Source: Caprella mutica
Taxonomy: Eukaryota; Arthropoda; Malacostraca; Amphipoda; Caprellidae
Length of the DNA stretch: 64,000 nucleotides
Assembly (NCBI GenBank): GCA_947561585.1
Contig: CANNZV010001850.1
Location: 105,157-169,156 of the forward strand
Direction: 5' to 3'
Shown: positions 10,974 to 22,885 of the stretch, piece after piece
Numbering within the stretch: the stretch's first letter is position 1
Layout of the letters: each line of letters opens with the position of its first letter
Program-made: the position numbers and the translations under genes
The notes under the pieces: model-generated
Told to the model about the DNA's origin: nothing
Seen by the model: only the letters and a program-made list of their open reading frames with translations
The model's database searches: none

Positions 10974-12114
10974 CAGGGTGTCCCAAAAAAAACTATACTC
11001 AATTTTCCAAGGCTGTAATTCCAAAAACTATTATCCTTACAAAAAATTGGAAAGTAAGATATTGTTTTCAACCATTTTCCATCTCTGTATAAAATTTCAG
11101 ATGATTCTATCCAACCATTTTCTTTAAGCACATCTTTAGTGACTGAGACTGAAAAACTGTTTGGGCACTTCTGTTAAACTTCGAATTTTATGATTTTTAA
11201 ACCATGTTTTAAATAACTTTCAACTGTTTTTTAAAATGGTTTATTGTAAAAAAGTTAATAAAAAATCATGACAACTATTTATTAAAATGTCGCCGAAATA
11301 AAAAAAAATATATCGAAATGTTCCTCCTATTACATGTATCAATCAAAGTGTACTCCGTTTTCTTTTTAAGCAGTATTTCTAGTGACCAATACTAAAAATA
11401 TGTTAGAGTACTTTCAGTAAAAAAAATTGGATAAGATGTTACTAAATCTGAATAAATTCAACAGAATTGTAACTTTGGATTTGAAGTGACATCCTTACAA
11501 GATGCACGAGCAAAACAAACTCCTCGATACCGATCTTCCTCGACGGTTGAATTTTGCTCATTGTTTTTTACTGTTCAATTTGTGGACAATAATGTGGTTG
11601 ATAATGATGGAAGCTGCATTCCATTTATATGGTGAAATAAATAATCACAACTTTCGCACATATGCACCAAAGAATCAACCTCCTAATTTCAACTTTGACG
11701 TAAGAGTTCCGAAAGAGAAAGTGTGTGTCTGAATGAGACTAGGTGGCAATGGACGTGTTATCGGTCCTTATGTTTACAAATATATTTTGAATTGAGTTGG
11801 ATACTTTGTTCTAATAAATACCTAACAGGATCGTTCCAATATTTCGAGAAGCACATGAAAACAGATTCAATCAAACCTGGTGGATTCAGAACGGTACTCC
11901 TGTGCACAAAACTGTTGCTGTGCGCAGGAGCAAACAAAAATGTGCAAATAAGTTTTCAGTGTCTGTCACAAGAAATGATGCTTTTAGAAAATAGTTGGAT
12001 CGATTCATCTGAAATTTTATACAGAGATGGAAAAAATGTTGAGAAACAAAATTAGACTTGCCAATTTTTTTTTTAAGTCTAATAGTTTTTGAATTAGAGT
12101 CCTTGAATATCCTG
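10974..12114 (+). mobile_element. Decayed mariner-like DNA transposon
   Basis: Starts CAGGGTGTCCCAAAAA, a typical mariner-type terminal repeat, and ends TTGAATATCCTG. The inverted similarity is much longer than a normal terminal repeat: about 10974-11160 is an inverted copy of about 11940-12114, sharing ATTTTATACAGAGATGGAAA. Part of the transposase 3' end has therefore been duplicated head to head. The interval is absent from the paralogous repeat copy at 61890-64000, which confirms its extent. Confidence 0.75.
11480..12060 (+). pseudogene. mariner-like transposase remnant
   Basis: Fragments in shifting frames resemble a mariner/Tc-type DDE transposase: PRRLNFA near 11530, AAFHLYGEINNHN..TYAP near 11605, GRVIGPYV near 11755, and WWIQNGTPVHKTVAVR near 11878-11930. 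The last corresponds to the family's Q-D-G-A/T-P-H catalytic block, but the aspartate is asparagine here. Several frameshifts and stops separate the pieces, so it is inactive. Confidence 0.75.
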
Positions 12115-12122
12115 CATTTTAA

Positions 12123-12662
12123 CCAGTGGATGCACGATGTGGTTGAAATGACCCTATCTGAATTATAATTTCGAATAACTCTAGGTAAAATTCACCTTAT
12201 AGAACATGGAAAAAAATATGATGTATGATGATAGTCTATTTAATGGTTACAATATTAATGCATAACTGAGGTTCAAATGAACCTATTCTCTTTCAATAGA
12301 TTTATGTATATCAAAAATTATTCTATCAGCCATATTATTACCATATAAGATGCGATTATGCTTCATTCAGAGGAAGCATCTTGAGAAAATTTAAGTTTTT
12401 ACAAGACACTCTGCTCTCACTAAACGGGATTATCATAGTATCATTAGTGCTCGGGCTCTGGTGATTAATTTGTATATTTGTATATTGTTCTAAATGTATA
12501 AGTTTTTTTCAATTTTTTTCTACATTTTGATAAATATATATTTTGCAAAAAAAAGGTTTTTTACATGGTTTAACATTATATTCTTTAAACTTTGATAAAT
12601 ATGTTAAGGTCAAACTTTCCTTAACGTGTAGATTTGTTTGAAATTATAGCATGCATCCATGG
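12123..12662. mobile_element. Old TTAA-type MITE embedded in S1
   Basis: Left end TTAA-CCAGTGGATGCA and right end TGCATCCATGG-TTTA form an inverted repeat. The better-preserved paralogue at 63420-63849 has CCCGTGGATGCA/TGTATCCACGGG with perfect TTAA on both sides. CCC after TTAA is typical of piggyBac-like ends. No coding region. Confidence 0.55.
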
Positions 12663-12849
12663 TTTAGAAGGCCATTTTAATAACATTAATTTGTATCTCA
12701 TAGCTATTTGTAAATATTTATCATTCTTCTCGCCATGTATAAAACAAATTAATTTAAACACCTATGTACAGACTATTATTTTTCCAAAATACAGGAAAAC
12801 AAAATACATACATATAACTAGACACAATAAAGCACTTCAATAAGAGTAT

Positions 12850-15800
12850 ATTTGCTCAGATATCATTATGTAATCTTCTGTTTTCGTAATGAACCATCCA
12901 AAGATCTAATGAATGGATATGAAAACCGTCCTTCTTTGCAAATCATATATTTTAATGTTCAAGAAACATGGCCAAATGAATATTAAATTAGTGATAGAGG
13001 GAGGGGAATGAATTCCATCAGTGTGGTGAATTTGTTTGTTGAGTTGCATATGCAAACTGTGTTGCTTGTCAAACAACATCAATTTTAATAGAGTGACATA
13101 AAGTACAAATAAGGAATGCAGTAGAGTTCGAAATGAATGTTTGTTACTGTACTATTATTTGTGAAATATGATAAAAATATTAGATAGCAAAGGGTCACAC
13201 AGATAAATGGCGACCATTTTCAACTTCAAACATCTTTTCTTAAGAAAGAGTCTCTAAATCCTGCTGGATTGAATTTATATCAAAATCTTTGATGTCAAAA
13301 GAAGATCAATGCTTATTTAAATTTATTTTTTATGAGGGTTTGAACTAATGGTTTTTTTTGTAACCGAAAATAGTTAGTGTGACGTAATTTACATGATACA
13401 CCCCTGTAAATTCATAAATGTGGATAGAAATAAAATCTTATTAAGTAGTGGGGGAAATTAGTAAACAAACTAAATGGAAAGAAATTTCAGGAGAACAGAT
13501 ATGTGCCATACTAATGAAAAAGTACCAACTAAGAATTGAAAAGTCGGATTGGAACGATCATACGGATTAAAATACCAGTCTTCGCAAAAAATATGTTCTT
13601 TGACTTGAAATTACTCATAATTCTTGTCTTGTTTCCAAATATTGTAATACATTGAAAAAAAAAACTATAGCGAGTATATATCCTATAAACACCAATAAAT
13701 TCTGAACTGATACTAAAGTTGTTTTTACTATCAAAGGCCGATCAAACTGTAATAAATGGACATAGTTTCTCAACTCTCAATCATCAGTTTCCGAGTCATC
13801 CAAGTGAAACTCAATCAATCAACTGAGGTTTACCTGCATTCGGTCATCCATTAATTGACTGTCAGACCTGCACTGAAAATTGTTAGTTTGTTTATAATTT
13901 ATTTCAACCATAATTACCTAAAAGAGGCTTAATTTCACCTCAAAAATATTCAGGGTAATTGCTCACGAAAAATAATTATAAATCTCACATTGGCTTGCAT
14001 GAAAATTTGTAAATATATTTTCATACACACTTTATATTCCATAAAATATATATAATGCATATGTACATTGAGGATTATTAATAATAATTTATCAGTAAGT
14101 GTTAGAATATATTTTAATTATTCATAGTATTGTTCATTACTTTTAAAAGTTTAACTGAATCTCGATATTAATTTTAAGTCTTTCATCATCCCTGAAGATA
14201 ATATATTCGAAACAACTGCAATAATTGTAGAATTGTTTGAAGAAAACTGGTATAGTTTTCAAGTAATATTTCTACAATCATTAGATTTAATAGATTGCTC
14301 TGTCTGTAGAACTCTCAGAACAATTTTTTGAGGACTTGAAATGGCGTCCCTGAAGTGTCGGGAAGTCAAAATTAGTTAAGACACTCAGAGACAATTTACG
14401 GAAAGTCACAAGAAATCCCAAATTAATTTTATGAAACGAACTATCGTCTCTTATGAGACCATGCTCTTACTGTGTCTCATCAATATCTGAAGATCTGTAG
14501 TTATTAAGAGCTATCAAAACACAGTTAGTATCAAAGATCAATCATATTAAAGAATTGACGCCATTCATTTTCGTGAGTGAACAAGAAGAAGTTCTAATAA
14601 AGTAGAAATTGAACCTCCAGAAAGAACATTAACTTGAATCAAAGAATGATAAAATCGAAATTAAAGAAGTTTCACAAAGAAAATAATTGTTTTTTTTTGT
14701 TGTTACGTAGTCCCCTGTATACAGATGCTGATTGAAGACCAATTGCTTTTTAGAGCGTAGGTGAAAGTTGTACAAGAAAGTCTTTACCGAAATTACTATA
14801 TTCTTGAAAGATCTTTTCAGCCTTAATTAAACTCCACAGTGTTTTCTACAAAATAATTCAACACTCTCGAACTGGACTTATAAAACATAAGAGTTGTTCT
14901 AACTAATGTTGATAATTATCAAGAGAGAGTTTTCTATTTATTTCCCTGATAATCATAATAAATTCCTCTTTTGTTTAGTATATTTTGAATATTTGATTGC
15001 AACACTTCACTATCAAAAACAGATTGTTTTTATGATAGAAAAATGCTGTGATATTAAACGAAAACATTCATATATTAAATCATATTTCACTAATAGTTTG
15101 AATTATTTGAGAGAAAAATGTTTTTGTAATCATAAAGCGATTTAATTAAACATTTCAATTAATTATATTTGCAATAGAATGTAATCTATTAAAACCAAAT
15201 CAAAAAAATTTCAGTATTATGCTAATTTTATGTAACATAAGGAGAAAAAAATTCAATTTTGATTCGTTGACTTATTTTTACTGGTTGAAGTTGGTGAAAA
15301 TTATAACACAAATACAAACGTAAAATGAATGTTAGAGCTCAAGCAATTCAATATCACAAGAATATAAATTCTGTAGAAAAAATTGCCTGTTGTTATTAGT
15401 CTCAAGAATTATTAAGAATGTTTTTTTATTGGAGAACATAATTCAATAATAACTCAAGTATTTGAGAGGAATATTAAATAATATACATCATTAAATTACT
15501 TATGCAATGCTTTAATGATAAATATATAGGGATGAAGAAGATTAAAACCATATGTTTGCATTGATACAAAAAATAATGGATAACTTGAGGAATGGGACCT
15601 CTAAGGTTTTTATCGCATTTCACATTAACCGAATTACAATCCTAGTCGGCAAGTTATATACACAGACCCTTAAACTACGATCGGTGATTTTATTTGATCT
15701 TTAAAAGATCATCTATCTCAGACTATTAGTGATTCGACGGAAATACAATCGCAACGAATCATTAAAATTGAAGAAGATACGAAATCATCTTTCCTCGGTC

Positions 15801-16090
15801 AGTCTTGGCTAAAATCTCGCCGATAATGTCTGAAGTTATAGCAGTTTACTATAAAATCCTATCAATATATACACTAATCGACATTGATAGACGATCTACC
15901 AAATATAAATTTTCCAACTGAGTAGCGAATATAAGATGGAGTTGCTTCTTCAGTTTTCAAATCACAGTGATGGTGAAATTTTGGCGGTAAAATAGTTAAC
16001 CCTTTTTGCCCCAAACATTAATGAGTTTCACTGTCAGAATCAACAGAAAGGTTATAAATACACACACCTTATTCATAAACCTACGGTACT
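12850..16090. other. 3.2 kb interval without recognised features
   Basis: AT-rich sequence read on both strands. The short ORF at 14906-15145 has no recognisable domain and low-complexity codon use. No RNA gene, tandem array or terminal repeat was noticed. It may be unique intergenic or intronic DNA. Confidence 0.4.
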
Positions 16091-16092
16091 GT

Positions 16093-16495
16093 ATTTTTTA
16101 CAAATTCTTAGTATATACACTAAACTAATGTGTACCAAATTTCAAGTATGAATATTGAACATATAAGGAGAAATATATACATCAGTATTTAGGATATTGG
16201 CAACTGAGAGACCAGAGCTGTGATTGGGTTTGGTGTGACCCAATTATAGCTCACGCATGTATCTGTAATTAATGAAAACGTTGACAAATTCGTGCGGATT
16301 GGCTAACCAAACTGTATTTCTACGTTGCCTCACGTCGCCAAATTGAAATTCATTCCATAATTTACGTGATTTACGCCAATACGTAAATATTAAATAACTT
16401 TTGAATACAAAAATATATTTAGTACTTATGTAGGAACAAAGCCAAGAAAGGCCAGTAAATTTAATGGAATGACATGAAAGATATTAAGTGATGTA
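16093..16495 (+). repeat. Dispersed repeat family V, copy 1
   Basis: Reverse complement of about 29630-30065, with long conserved blocks such as ATTGAACATATA.GGAGAAATATATACAT, CAGAGCTGTGATT, ATGTAGGAACAAA and GGAATGACATGAAAG. No coding potential. It ends just left of the BEL element. Confidence 0.75.
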
Positions 16496-16622
16496 CTTTT
16501 TCATTATTCAAGCACTGTAGGGACTTATTTCTCCTCAATTTTTACTAATTTATTGTCATCTGCAAATATACATATTACGCACATAAAAGGATAAAAAGAA
16601 GGAATACGCACTTTTATCAGTA

Positions 16623-16627
16623 TGTGT
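16623..16627. other. BEL target-site duplication, left
   Basis: TGTGT immediately left of the LTR matches TGTGT at 24588-24592 immediately right of the other LTR. Five bp is the usual BEL/Pao duplication size. Confidence 0.65.
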
Positions 16628-17655
16628 AGCGAAGAAAATGAATATAGTGAATTTTAAATGTAAAGTTTATAAATAAATTTAAGACAAATCATCCTTCATA
16701 TTTATTCATATAAGCACTCTACAGTTAATTTAGATAAGTTAGGTTTAAGAGGTTTTTAACTGGATCACAAAAGACAAGGGCTATTGAGCAGTTTAGCAAT
16801 ACAGGTACAAAGGACTTCATAAAGAGCAATATGTCCCATATATACGCCACCACAACTTCCGCCCTCTCATGTTGGTGGGATTCACAGACACTCCACCTCC
16901 AACCTCCACTCTTCACTTTCCCAACAGATCTAAAATGAGATGAATTGATGAGTGTTAAGTCAGGAATAAATCACTGGTTCGATAGTTCCACCCAATCAAT
17001 CATGTACACATTATTTAATCATTCAAAACGAATCAATAAGAATTATTAACATTGATCATTTTATATATCAGCAGCAAGTAACTTTTTAAAGTGAAAGTAA
17101 TTTTCAATAGAGTAATTTTAATCAAGTAATTTTTAATCAAGTAATTTTTAATCAAGTAATTTTTAATCAAGTAATTTTTAATCAAGTAATTTTTAATCAA
17201 GTAATTTTTAATCAAGTAATTTTTAATCAAGTAATTTTTAATCAAGTAATTTTTAATCAAGTAATTTTTAATCAAGTAATTTTTAATCAAGTAATTTTTA
17301 ATCAAGTAATTTTTAATCAATGTTCTTTTAAACCTATTGCATATGAAAGGGTTGCTAGATTTTAACCGATTGTCCATACGGCTCACCTTAAAACAAACTC
17401 CTTTGTCGCAGATTCCATCCTGATCTCCAGACTCCCTCCATCGCCTCCCCAACCCCTCTTCTTTTCTCACTCCATTCCAATGTGAAAACCAGCCATTAAC
17501 ATCAGGACCAAATCAGGTGATACCATATGAACTGGTCGTCCAGCAACACTTTCAAATTAATTTAAATAGTATTGATTTAATTTAAAAAGTCTATTGATAA
17601 ATAAATGCATATAATAAAGTGGAAAAACAAAACCAGTGTTTTTTTTTTTTTCAAT
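16628..17655 (-). repeat. 3' LTR of the BEL/Pao element
   Basis: 1028 bp. Matches 23484-24587 over nearly its full length but differs by indels: it has about 13 copies of a 15-bp unit against 4, a ~33-bp segment (about 17372-17404) missing from the other LTR, and lacks the ~227-bp segment at 24211-24437. In the element's direction the LTR starts ATTGAAAA and ends TTCGCT, so it does not have TG...CA ends. The boundaries are set by the 5-bp target duplication and by the adjoining primer site of the other LTR. Confidence 0.85.
17113..17320 (-). repeat. 15-bp VNTR in the BEL 3' LTR (13 full units)
   Basis: Unit TAATTTTTAATCAAG. On the minus strand it reads as a repeated Leu-Ile-Lys-Asn-Tyr pentapeptide in one frame, a by-product of the 15-bp period. 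The other LTR has only 4 units (about 23977-24032). There is no independent evidence for a protein. Confidence 0.95.
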
Positions 17656-17668
17656 CTGGCCCCCCCGG
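17656..17668 (-). other. Polypurine tract of the BEL element
   Basis: CCGGGGGGGCCAG on the minus strand directly abuts the 3' LTR. It is the only G-run in the area and lies where plus-strand priming is expected. Confidence 0.7.
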
Positions 17669-17824
17669 AAAGGCGTAAAATACAAAGTTTAACTATTTAT
17701 ATTTCAACAAGAATAAAAATGTACAAATTTGAAAACATAAATAGGATCTAATCTACAAGAACAAAGAACAATTTTATTTAACTTCAACACATTATATACA
17801 TTATTTACAGTTACTCAATAGTCA

Positions 17825-20800
17825 TTAATCTTGACTATCGAGTATTCTCTTATTACGCTCAGCACACTTTAATGCTGCTCTCCTTTTAGCTTTCACTTGC
17901 GTCTTACTATCTACTGGTAAAACTGATCCAGAAAGGTTTTCCAATCTACCCTTTACAAACAGAATAACAGAAGAGATGTCTCTATTGACCACTGATTTGT
18001 TGCCTTTTAGCAGTTTGACTCCCGTAGTCTCTTGTAATGAGTTCACTGTAACTTGCAATACTTTACCTAACTGATAATTCGCAGGTTTCACAAAGTCATC
18101 GTTAATTAGCACAATATCGCCTATTTCAATATTCTGATGAGTTACTGGAATGAATTTACCATTGGATTTAGTTGCTTGATCAATTAGGCCATAAAGAAAC
18201 TCAGTAGCGTAAAATTCTCTTATTCTACTTTTTACGGTGATCAATTTATTCCCATCTTCGTCGGCAAAATCAGAAAATGAATCTGGTTCGCATGTGTTAG
18301 TTAACTCGATTACTGGTAACTCGTACCCAAACTTAAGTATTTCTGGTGTCAACACCAAACGTATTTCATCCAAGTTGGACTCTCTCAACGAAGATATCCC
18401 AGATATAGGACGTTTATTAGCAAAGGACACACACTGATTTATTACATTAAAAAACTTGACAAATTCAATAGTGCTATTCCTAATAGAACCCTGAACTATT
18501 CGCTTCATTAGGCTCACAGAGTTCTCAATCATACCCCCAATACCTCTAGTTAAAGATCCTGGGGGATATTGTTCGAAAGTACAACTTTTAATTCCATACT
18601 CATCAAGATAAGATTTCACTTCCAATGAATTGAAAAATCTGTCAAACTGACTGAAACCTGAAGTGAAGTTCGACCCTTCATCTGATATTACTCGCTCTGG
18701 CAACCCATATGCGTATATATGATTCTGAAATGCGAGTACAAAATGTTCCGTTGACAAACTAATCACTACCTCTACGTTTATGGTTTTGCTCCATACACAT
18801 TTGAAAACAACCCCGTAGACTTTAGTTTTGACCCCGCCATAAATAGTGTTAAAGGGACCGAAACAATCTATGAAACATGTTGAAAATAATCGCTTGCCAG
18901 GTTCAACTTTCCAACTTTTGTAGTCATTTGCATTAGTTTTAACAGTACGAGAGTTGAATCTCTTGCAATGGTAGCAATGCCTAAGTATATTTTTAACGGC
19001 TGAAAATGGCTTACAAATAAAGTATGTAGCCTTCAATTGATGAATTAGAAAATATTTCCCGCAATGATTGTATTTCTCATGGTAATCCAGTACCACCAAT
19101 CTAGTAAAATCACCCTCTTTACTCAGTAATATTGGATGTTTGGTAGAAGAGGTAGTCTTTAAGTTACAGAACTTACTTTTAACCCTCAAAATACCGTCAT
19201 CACTCAATACAACATTCATTTGTGATATCAATGGTGGCATTTTGGATTTATATTTATTCTTAGATTCCAAAAATCTAAAAATATCTGGAAAGCATTTCCT
19301 TTGATCTAATCTCAATACTTGCCTTAAATTCTGATCTCTATCAAACACATCTCTCTCACTACAAGCCAAATTAATCTTACGTTTAAGTTTATACACAAAC
19401 AATTTTACTTTCGTAAGTACTCTGACTGCTTTAGCGAGCGATGAAAATCTACCAAGATCTAGATTAGTTTCCCCCTCATTTGTATAGTTTTCTATGCCTA
19501 CAGCAGCAACAGAAAACGTTGGAAGCTCATCGTTATTTAAATGTTGATTAGGAATTAGTAGCCAATCAAAACTATCCTCAAATTGTTCACATTTAAATAT
19601 ATCAGGACCACAAATAAAGTTACTCTTATTAAATTTATTTGGGGAAATAAATCTGGTTACCAAATCAGCTGTAATTACGTCTGTCCCGATATGGCTGAAC
19701 TTCACCAACACGCAATCATTAGAATATTTAACAATTTTAGAAATGCGATTATTAATGAATACGCTTCTTTTTTGAGTTTTACCTTGTTCAATTTCATGTT
19801 TAGCTATCCAACTCAGAGCAATGTTAGAATCAGTAAGAACATACGTATTACATACATTCCTACCATTAGCAACTAATGAACAATAAATTTCTCTAACTTT
19901 AGCTGTAGCATATTCCAGTGCACATAATTCGAGAACTGGCATAGTTCTAGCTCTCATCGAGGCATCTAGAACTTTATTGTGCGAGATCAAATAATGTAAA
20001 GTATTGTCAGTTTCATTTTTAATGTAAATTACTGCACCAATAAAGTCTTTACTCACATCGCTTAAAGAGATTAGACTATATTTAGACTCACGTGTTCCAA
20101 TAATAAACCTTGGAATAGCTGGGGGTTCATATTCGTTGGCTTGCTTTGCTATGAGTCTCCATTCATACAGTTTCGCCTGGGAAAGCCTTGCATCCCACTT
20201 ACACTTAACATCCTTCTGTAACTCCTGCAGGAAAACTTTACTCCTATTCAGAATTGGAATGTTAGAATTCTGTAAATCGAAGGCAGTTTTTAACGTGCAC
20301 ATTATTTGTCGTTTGGTATTAGCTTCCAAATTTAGATTAAATTTTGTGGAACTTATAGTGTCATTTACTCTATCCCACTTCATACCCAACAGTTTAACCT
20401 CTTTCTCAGTTTCACAATCTTGTCTAATGTCAAGATCACTCTGGAAATTAACATTATTACATACAAACTGCTGCAAAGGAAAACCATTAATGTTAAATAT
20501 TTCAACTGCAGAGTCATAAGAGTAATTCAATTCATCTAATGAGTTACAACCAATACTGAAATTGTCTGCATAACTTCCTCTGAAAATTCTATCTTTCAAG
20601 TCTCTTAATTGAATATCATTCTCCTCCTCATTAATCAGGATCTTCCTCAAATAACAGTGAAGCAAGTAAGGAGAGACATTCATACCAAAGACTATGCGGT
20701 TACATTTATACACTACTGGAGTATAATCTCCGTCAGCAATATTTCTACACCAATAGAATAAAAAATGAGCAGAATTCTCTTCAGACATTCCTAGCCTATG

Positions 20801-22885
20801 ATATGCTTTTGAAATGTCAAATGTTAAAAGAGTCCGGTCAAATTTTGTCCGCATTAATGCGTCTGCAATTTTAGGAGTTTTATTAAATCCTGGGTGAATG
20901 CACCGATTTAATGACATAGCAGCGGTCTTTCTTTTTTCTGCTAAATTAGCCATATAAACTATGCGTGCTTTAGATGTAGCTCTGTCTCCTTTTACCACAG
21001 GAAAATGACTCAAGAAAGAAAAATCAGGATTATCTACTTTGAATTGAACAAAGTTATCTATTTTCTCTATCATTCCCTGGGCAATCTGAGACTCAAATAC
21101 CTCATTAATTCTACTCAAAATATCAGTGTTTCGAAATTTGTGAACTACGTTTTCCATGACTTTTAGTGCTAAATGTTCATTTTTACTAAGACACTGTTTA
21201 TTTCTAGTAATCCATGGAATAGCCATAATATGCATGCCTGAACTATTTCTGCAAGAATTATCATAAATGAATTTATTCAAATCATGTTCAGTCATTAAAT
21301 TCTCGTCAGTCTCATTAATATTACCAATAGATAGAAACCTATTACATATCGAATCTAACTCATCATCGTCAGCTATCGTGAGCAGATTATCGTACGATAT
21401 GGTATCATCTAATAAGTCACAATCTGTATAGTCCTCAATTAAATCCTGTGCACTAACATTAATACTGGTTGTTTGCATGCTATCAACTAACTCTGTATAA
21501 TTAGTTAACCAATCCCTAATAGACCCTACCAAGACTATTCCTACATTAGTTTTATAATAAGTGCTCGGTGAATTAGAGTCTCCTACAGTACCTATATCCA
21601 TATGAGAAACTGTATGCCAATCTCTGGCACCTAATAGGAAACCCAAACTAGATATTTCATCTATATTTGTATTCCATACAAATCTATCAAAAGCAAGCGT
21701 AATTCCCTCCTTATTCAAGCAATTTAACAATTTTCCTAAGGCAGGAGTTTTAAATGCTATATTTATTTTAGGAATACAAATGCACACTACTTCATAAACT
21801 TCATTACCTATTGTAAATGGAAATTTAACAGATTTCGTAACAATTTTCTGAGAAGAATTTATACCCCTAATTTGCAGAGAAATATTCCCATTCACTACCG
21901 GTAAATCAAGCTGGTCGGCCAAATCAGTAGTAATGAAGCTATTCTGACTTCTCATGTCCATAATAGTATCAATAGTCACATTATTTTTGCCTGGGATATT
22001 AGGAACTACAGACAACAAAGGCAAAAGTGAATCAGTAATGTTTAACTGCCCAGCCACAGCACTTACGCTAACTGAAACAGAATCCCCATTCTTATGTACC
22101 GGTTTACGATCATAATTACCTAATCTATTGCCAGTACCACCAGTGCAAAGAAAACTCCAATGTTTGGATTTGCACTTGAAACATTTTCCCGAAGGTACAA
22201 AACTACAGTTTCTAAAATCATGACCACCTGTCAAACATTTAGTACACAACTTTAACTCTACTAATTTGTCTAACTTATTCTGAACTGACAAGTATTTTGT
22301 ACACTTAGAAATTGGATGGGAAATATCATTACAGAGTATACATTTGACTTTACTGAATGAGCCTACTTGACTGGTAACTGCAACACTCACCTCTGATTTT
22401 ATAGGTTTATTAGGTATATGAGATACATATCTATTACTGGCCTCTAAAAATTTATCACTTAATTCATTCAAAGTTGGATAGGCTTTATTAGTAATAGACA
22501 CAATTAAATCTTGAAATTTTGAGGGCAATCCACTCCATATAAAATATAACAAGAATTCATTCAGTGTAATATCTAGATCTCTAACCGAATCTACCAGTTT
22601 CTTAAATTCAGCATAATAAAGAAATGGATCATCTACACCCCACACAAAATTAAGGTCAATTATTTGCTTAATTACGGTAAATTTCTGAGGAGTTTCCTCG
22701 GCAAATGCCTTCATCAAAATTGCTTTAGCTTTATTATAAGTTTGATAGACAACATTCAGTGACGATATCATTGCTTTCGCTCTACCTCCACACTGTTTTT
22801 CAAGCAAATTATAGCTCTCCAGCTCATTCAAATTATATTGTGATATCAGGTGTTCAAAAGATTCGAAAAATGCACGACATGTCAT
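17825..22885 (-). CDS. pol: BEL/Pao Gag-Pol polyprotein, main part
   Basis: 1686 codons. In order: the rest of the Pao gag domain (DUF1759-like, residues 1-150); CCHC-type knuckles (about 182-247); an aspartic protease region whose expected D-S-G is D-M-R at 310-312; RT with FDISKAYH (Asp690) and a catalytic box reading YADN at 772-775 instead of YxDD; RNase H (about 942-1080); and integrase with H1269/H1274/C1304/C1307 zinc motif and D1340, D1402, E1454. The gag-PR-RT-RH-IN order and long RT-RH linker are those of BEL/Pao. The frame begins with ATG directly after the stop of the upstream 131-codon ORF, in the same frame. The frame is otherwise open, so decay is recent or the odd motifs are lineage features. 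PR and RT are probably compromised. Confidence 0.9.
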   Translation of the reverse strand: MTCRAFFESFEHLISQYNLNELESYNLLEKQCGGRAKAMISSLNVVYQTYNKAKAILMKAFAEETPQKFTVIKQIIDLNFVWGVDDPFLYYAEFKKLVDSVRDLDITLNEFLLYFIWSGLPSKFQDLIVSITNKAYPTLNELSDKFLEASNRYVSHIPNKPIKSEVSVAVTSQVGSFSKVKCILCNDISHPISKCTKYLSVQNKLDKLVELKLCTKCLTGGHDFRNCSFVPSGKCFKCKSKHWSFLCTGGTGNRLGNYDRKPVHKNGDSVSVSVSAVAGQLNITDSLLPLLSVVPNIPGKNNVTIDTIMDMRSQNSFITTDLADQLDLPVVNGNISLQIRGINSSQKIVTKSVKFPFTIGNEVYEVVCICIPKINIAFKTPALGKLLNCLNKEGITLAFDRFVWNTNIDEISSLGFLLGARDWHTVSHMDIGTVGDSNSPSTYYKTNVGIVLVGSIRDWLTNYTELVDSMQTTSINVSAQDLIEDYTDCDLLDDTISYDNLLTIADDDELDSICNRFLSIGNINETDENLMTEHDLNKFIYDNSCRNSSGMHIMAIPWITRNKQCLSKNEHLALKVMENVVHKFRNTDILSRINEVFESQIAQGMIEKIDNFVQFKVDNPDFSFLSHFPVVKGDRATSKARIVYMANLAEKRKTAAMSLNRCIHPGFNKTPKIADALMRTKFDRTLLTFDISKAYHRLGMSEENSAHFLFYWCRNIADGDYTPVVYKCNRIVFGMNVSPYLLHCYLRKILINEEENDIQLRDLKDRIFRGSYADNFSIGCNSLDELNYSYDSAVEIFNINGFPLQQFVCNNVNFQSDLDIRQDCETEKEVKLLGMKWDRVNDTISSTKFNLNLEANTKRQIMCTLKTAFDLQNSNIPILNRSKVFLQELQKDVKCKWDARLSQAKLYEWRLIAKQANEYEPPAIPRFIIGTRESKYSLISLSDVSKDFIGAVIYIKNETDNTLHYLISHNKVLDASMRARTMPVLELCALEYATAKVREIYCSLVANGRNVCNTYVLTDSNIALSWIAKHEIEQGKTQKRSVFINNRISKIVKYSNDCVLVKFSHIGTDVITADLVTRFISPNKFNKSNFICGPDIFKCEQFEDSFDWLLIPNQHLNNDELPTFSVAAVGIENYTNEGETNLDLGRFSSLAKAVRVLTKVKLFVYKLKRKINLACSERDVFDRDQNLRQVLRLDQRKCFPDIFRFLESKNKYKSKMPPLISQMNVVLSDDGILRVKSKFCNLKTTSSTKHPILLSKEGDFTRLVVLDYHEKYNHCGKYFLIHQLKATYFICKPFSAVKNILRHCYHCKRFNSRTVKTNANDYKSWKVEPGKRLFSTCFIDCFGPFNTIYGGVKTKVYGVVFKCVWSKTINVEVVISLSTEHFVLAFQNHIYAYGLPERVISDEGSNFTSGFSQFDRFFNSLEVKSYLDEYGIKSCTFEQYPPGSLTRGIGGMIENSVSLMKRIVQGSIRNSTIEFVKFFNVINQCVSFANKRPISGISSLRESNLDEIRLVLTPEILKFGYELPVIELTNTCEPDSFSDFADEDGNKLITVKSRIREFYATEFLYGLIDQATKSNGKFIPVTHQNIEIGDIVLINDDFVKPANYQLGKVLQVTVNSLQETTGVKLLKGNKSVVNRDISSVILFVKGRLENLSGSVLPVDSKTQVKAKRRAALKCAERNKRILDSQD

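Larger units (their letters stand above)
9690..12840 (+). repeat. Long dispersed repeat S, copy 1 (S1)
   Basis: Closely similar to 61890-64000 in the same orientation. Shared blocks: about 9720-10080 with 61920-62260, 10700-10960 with 62610-63340, and 12115-12840 with 63410-63990. S1 carries a mariner insertion that S2 lacks (10974-12114). S2 carries a small insertion that S1 lacks. A partial inverted copy lies at 41330-42000. No reading frame is conserved between copies; the nature of the family is unknown. Confidence 0.75.

Noticed and set aside
11723..12055. 110-codon ORF as an intact gene
   Set aside because: It is one frame of the mariner transposase remnant; the recognisable motif WIQNGTPVH is in another frame.
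17033..17470. 145-codon protein with 13 Leu-Ile-Lys-Asn-Tyr repeats
   Set aside because: It lies wholly in the BEL LTR and follows from a 15-bp tandem repeat; the other LTR has only four units and a different frame context.
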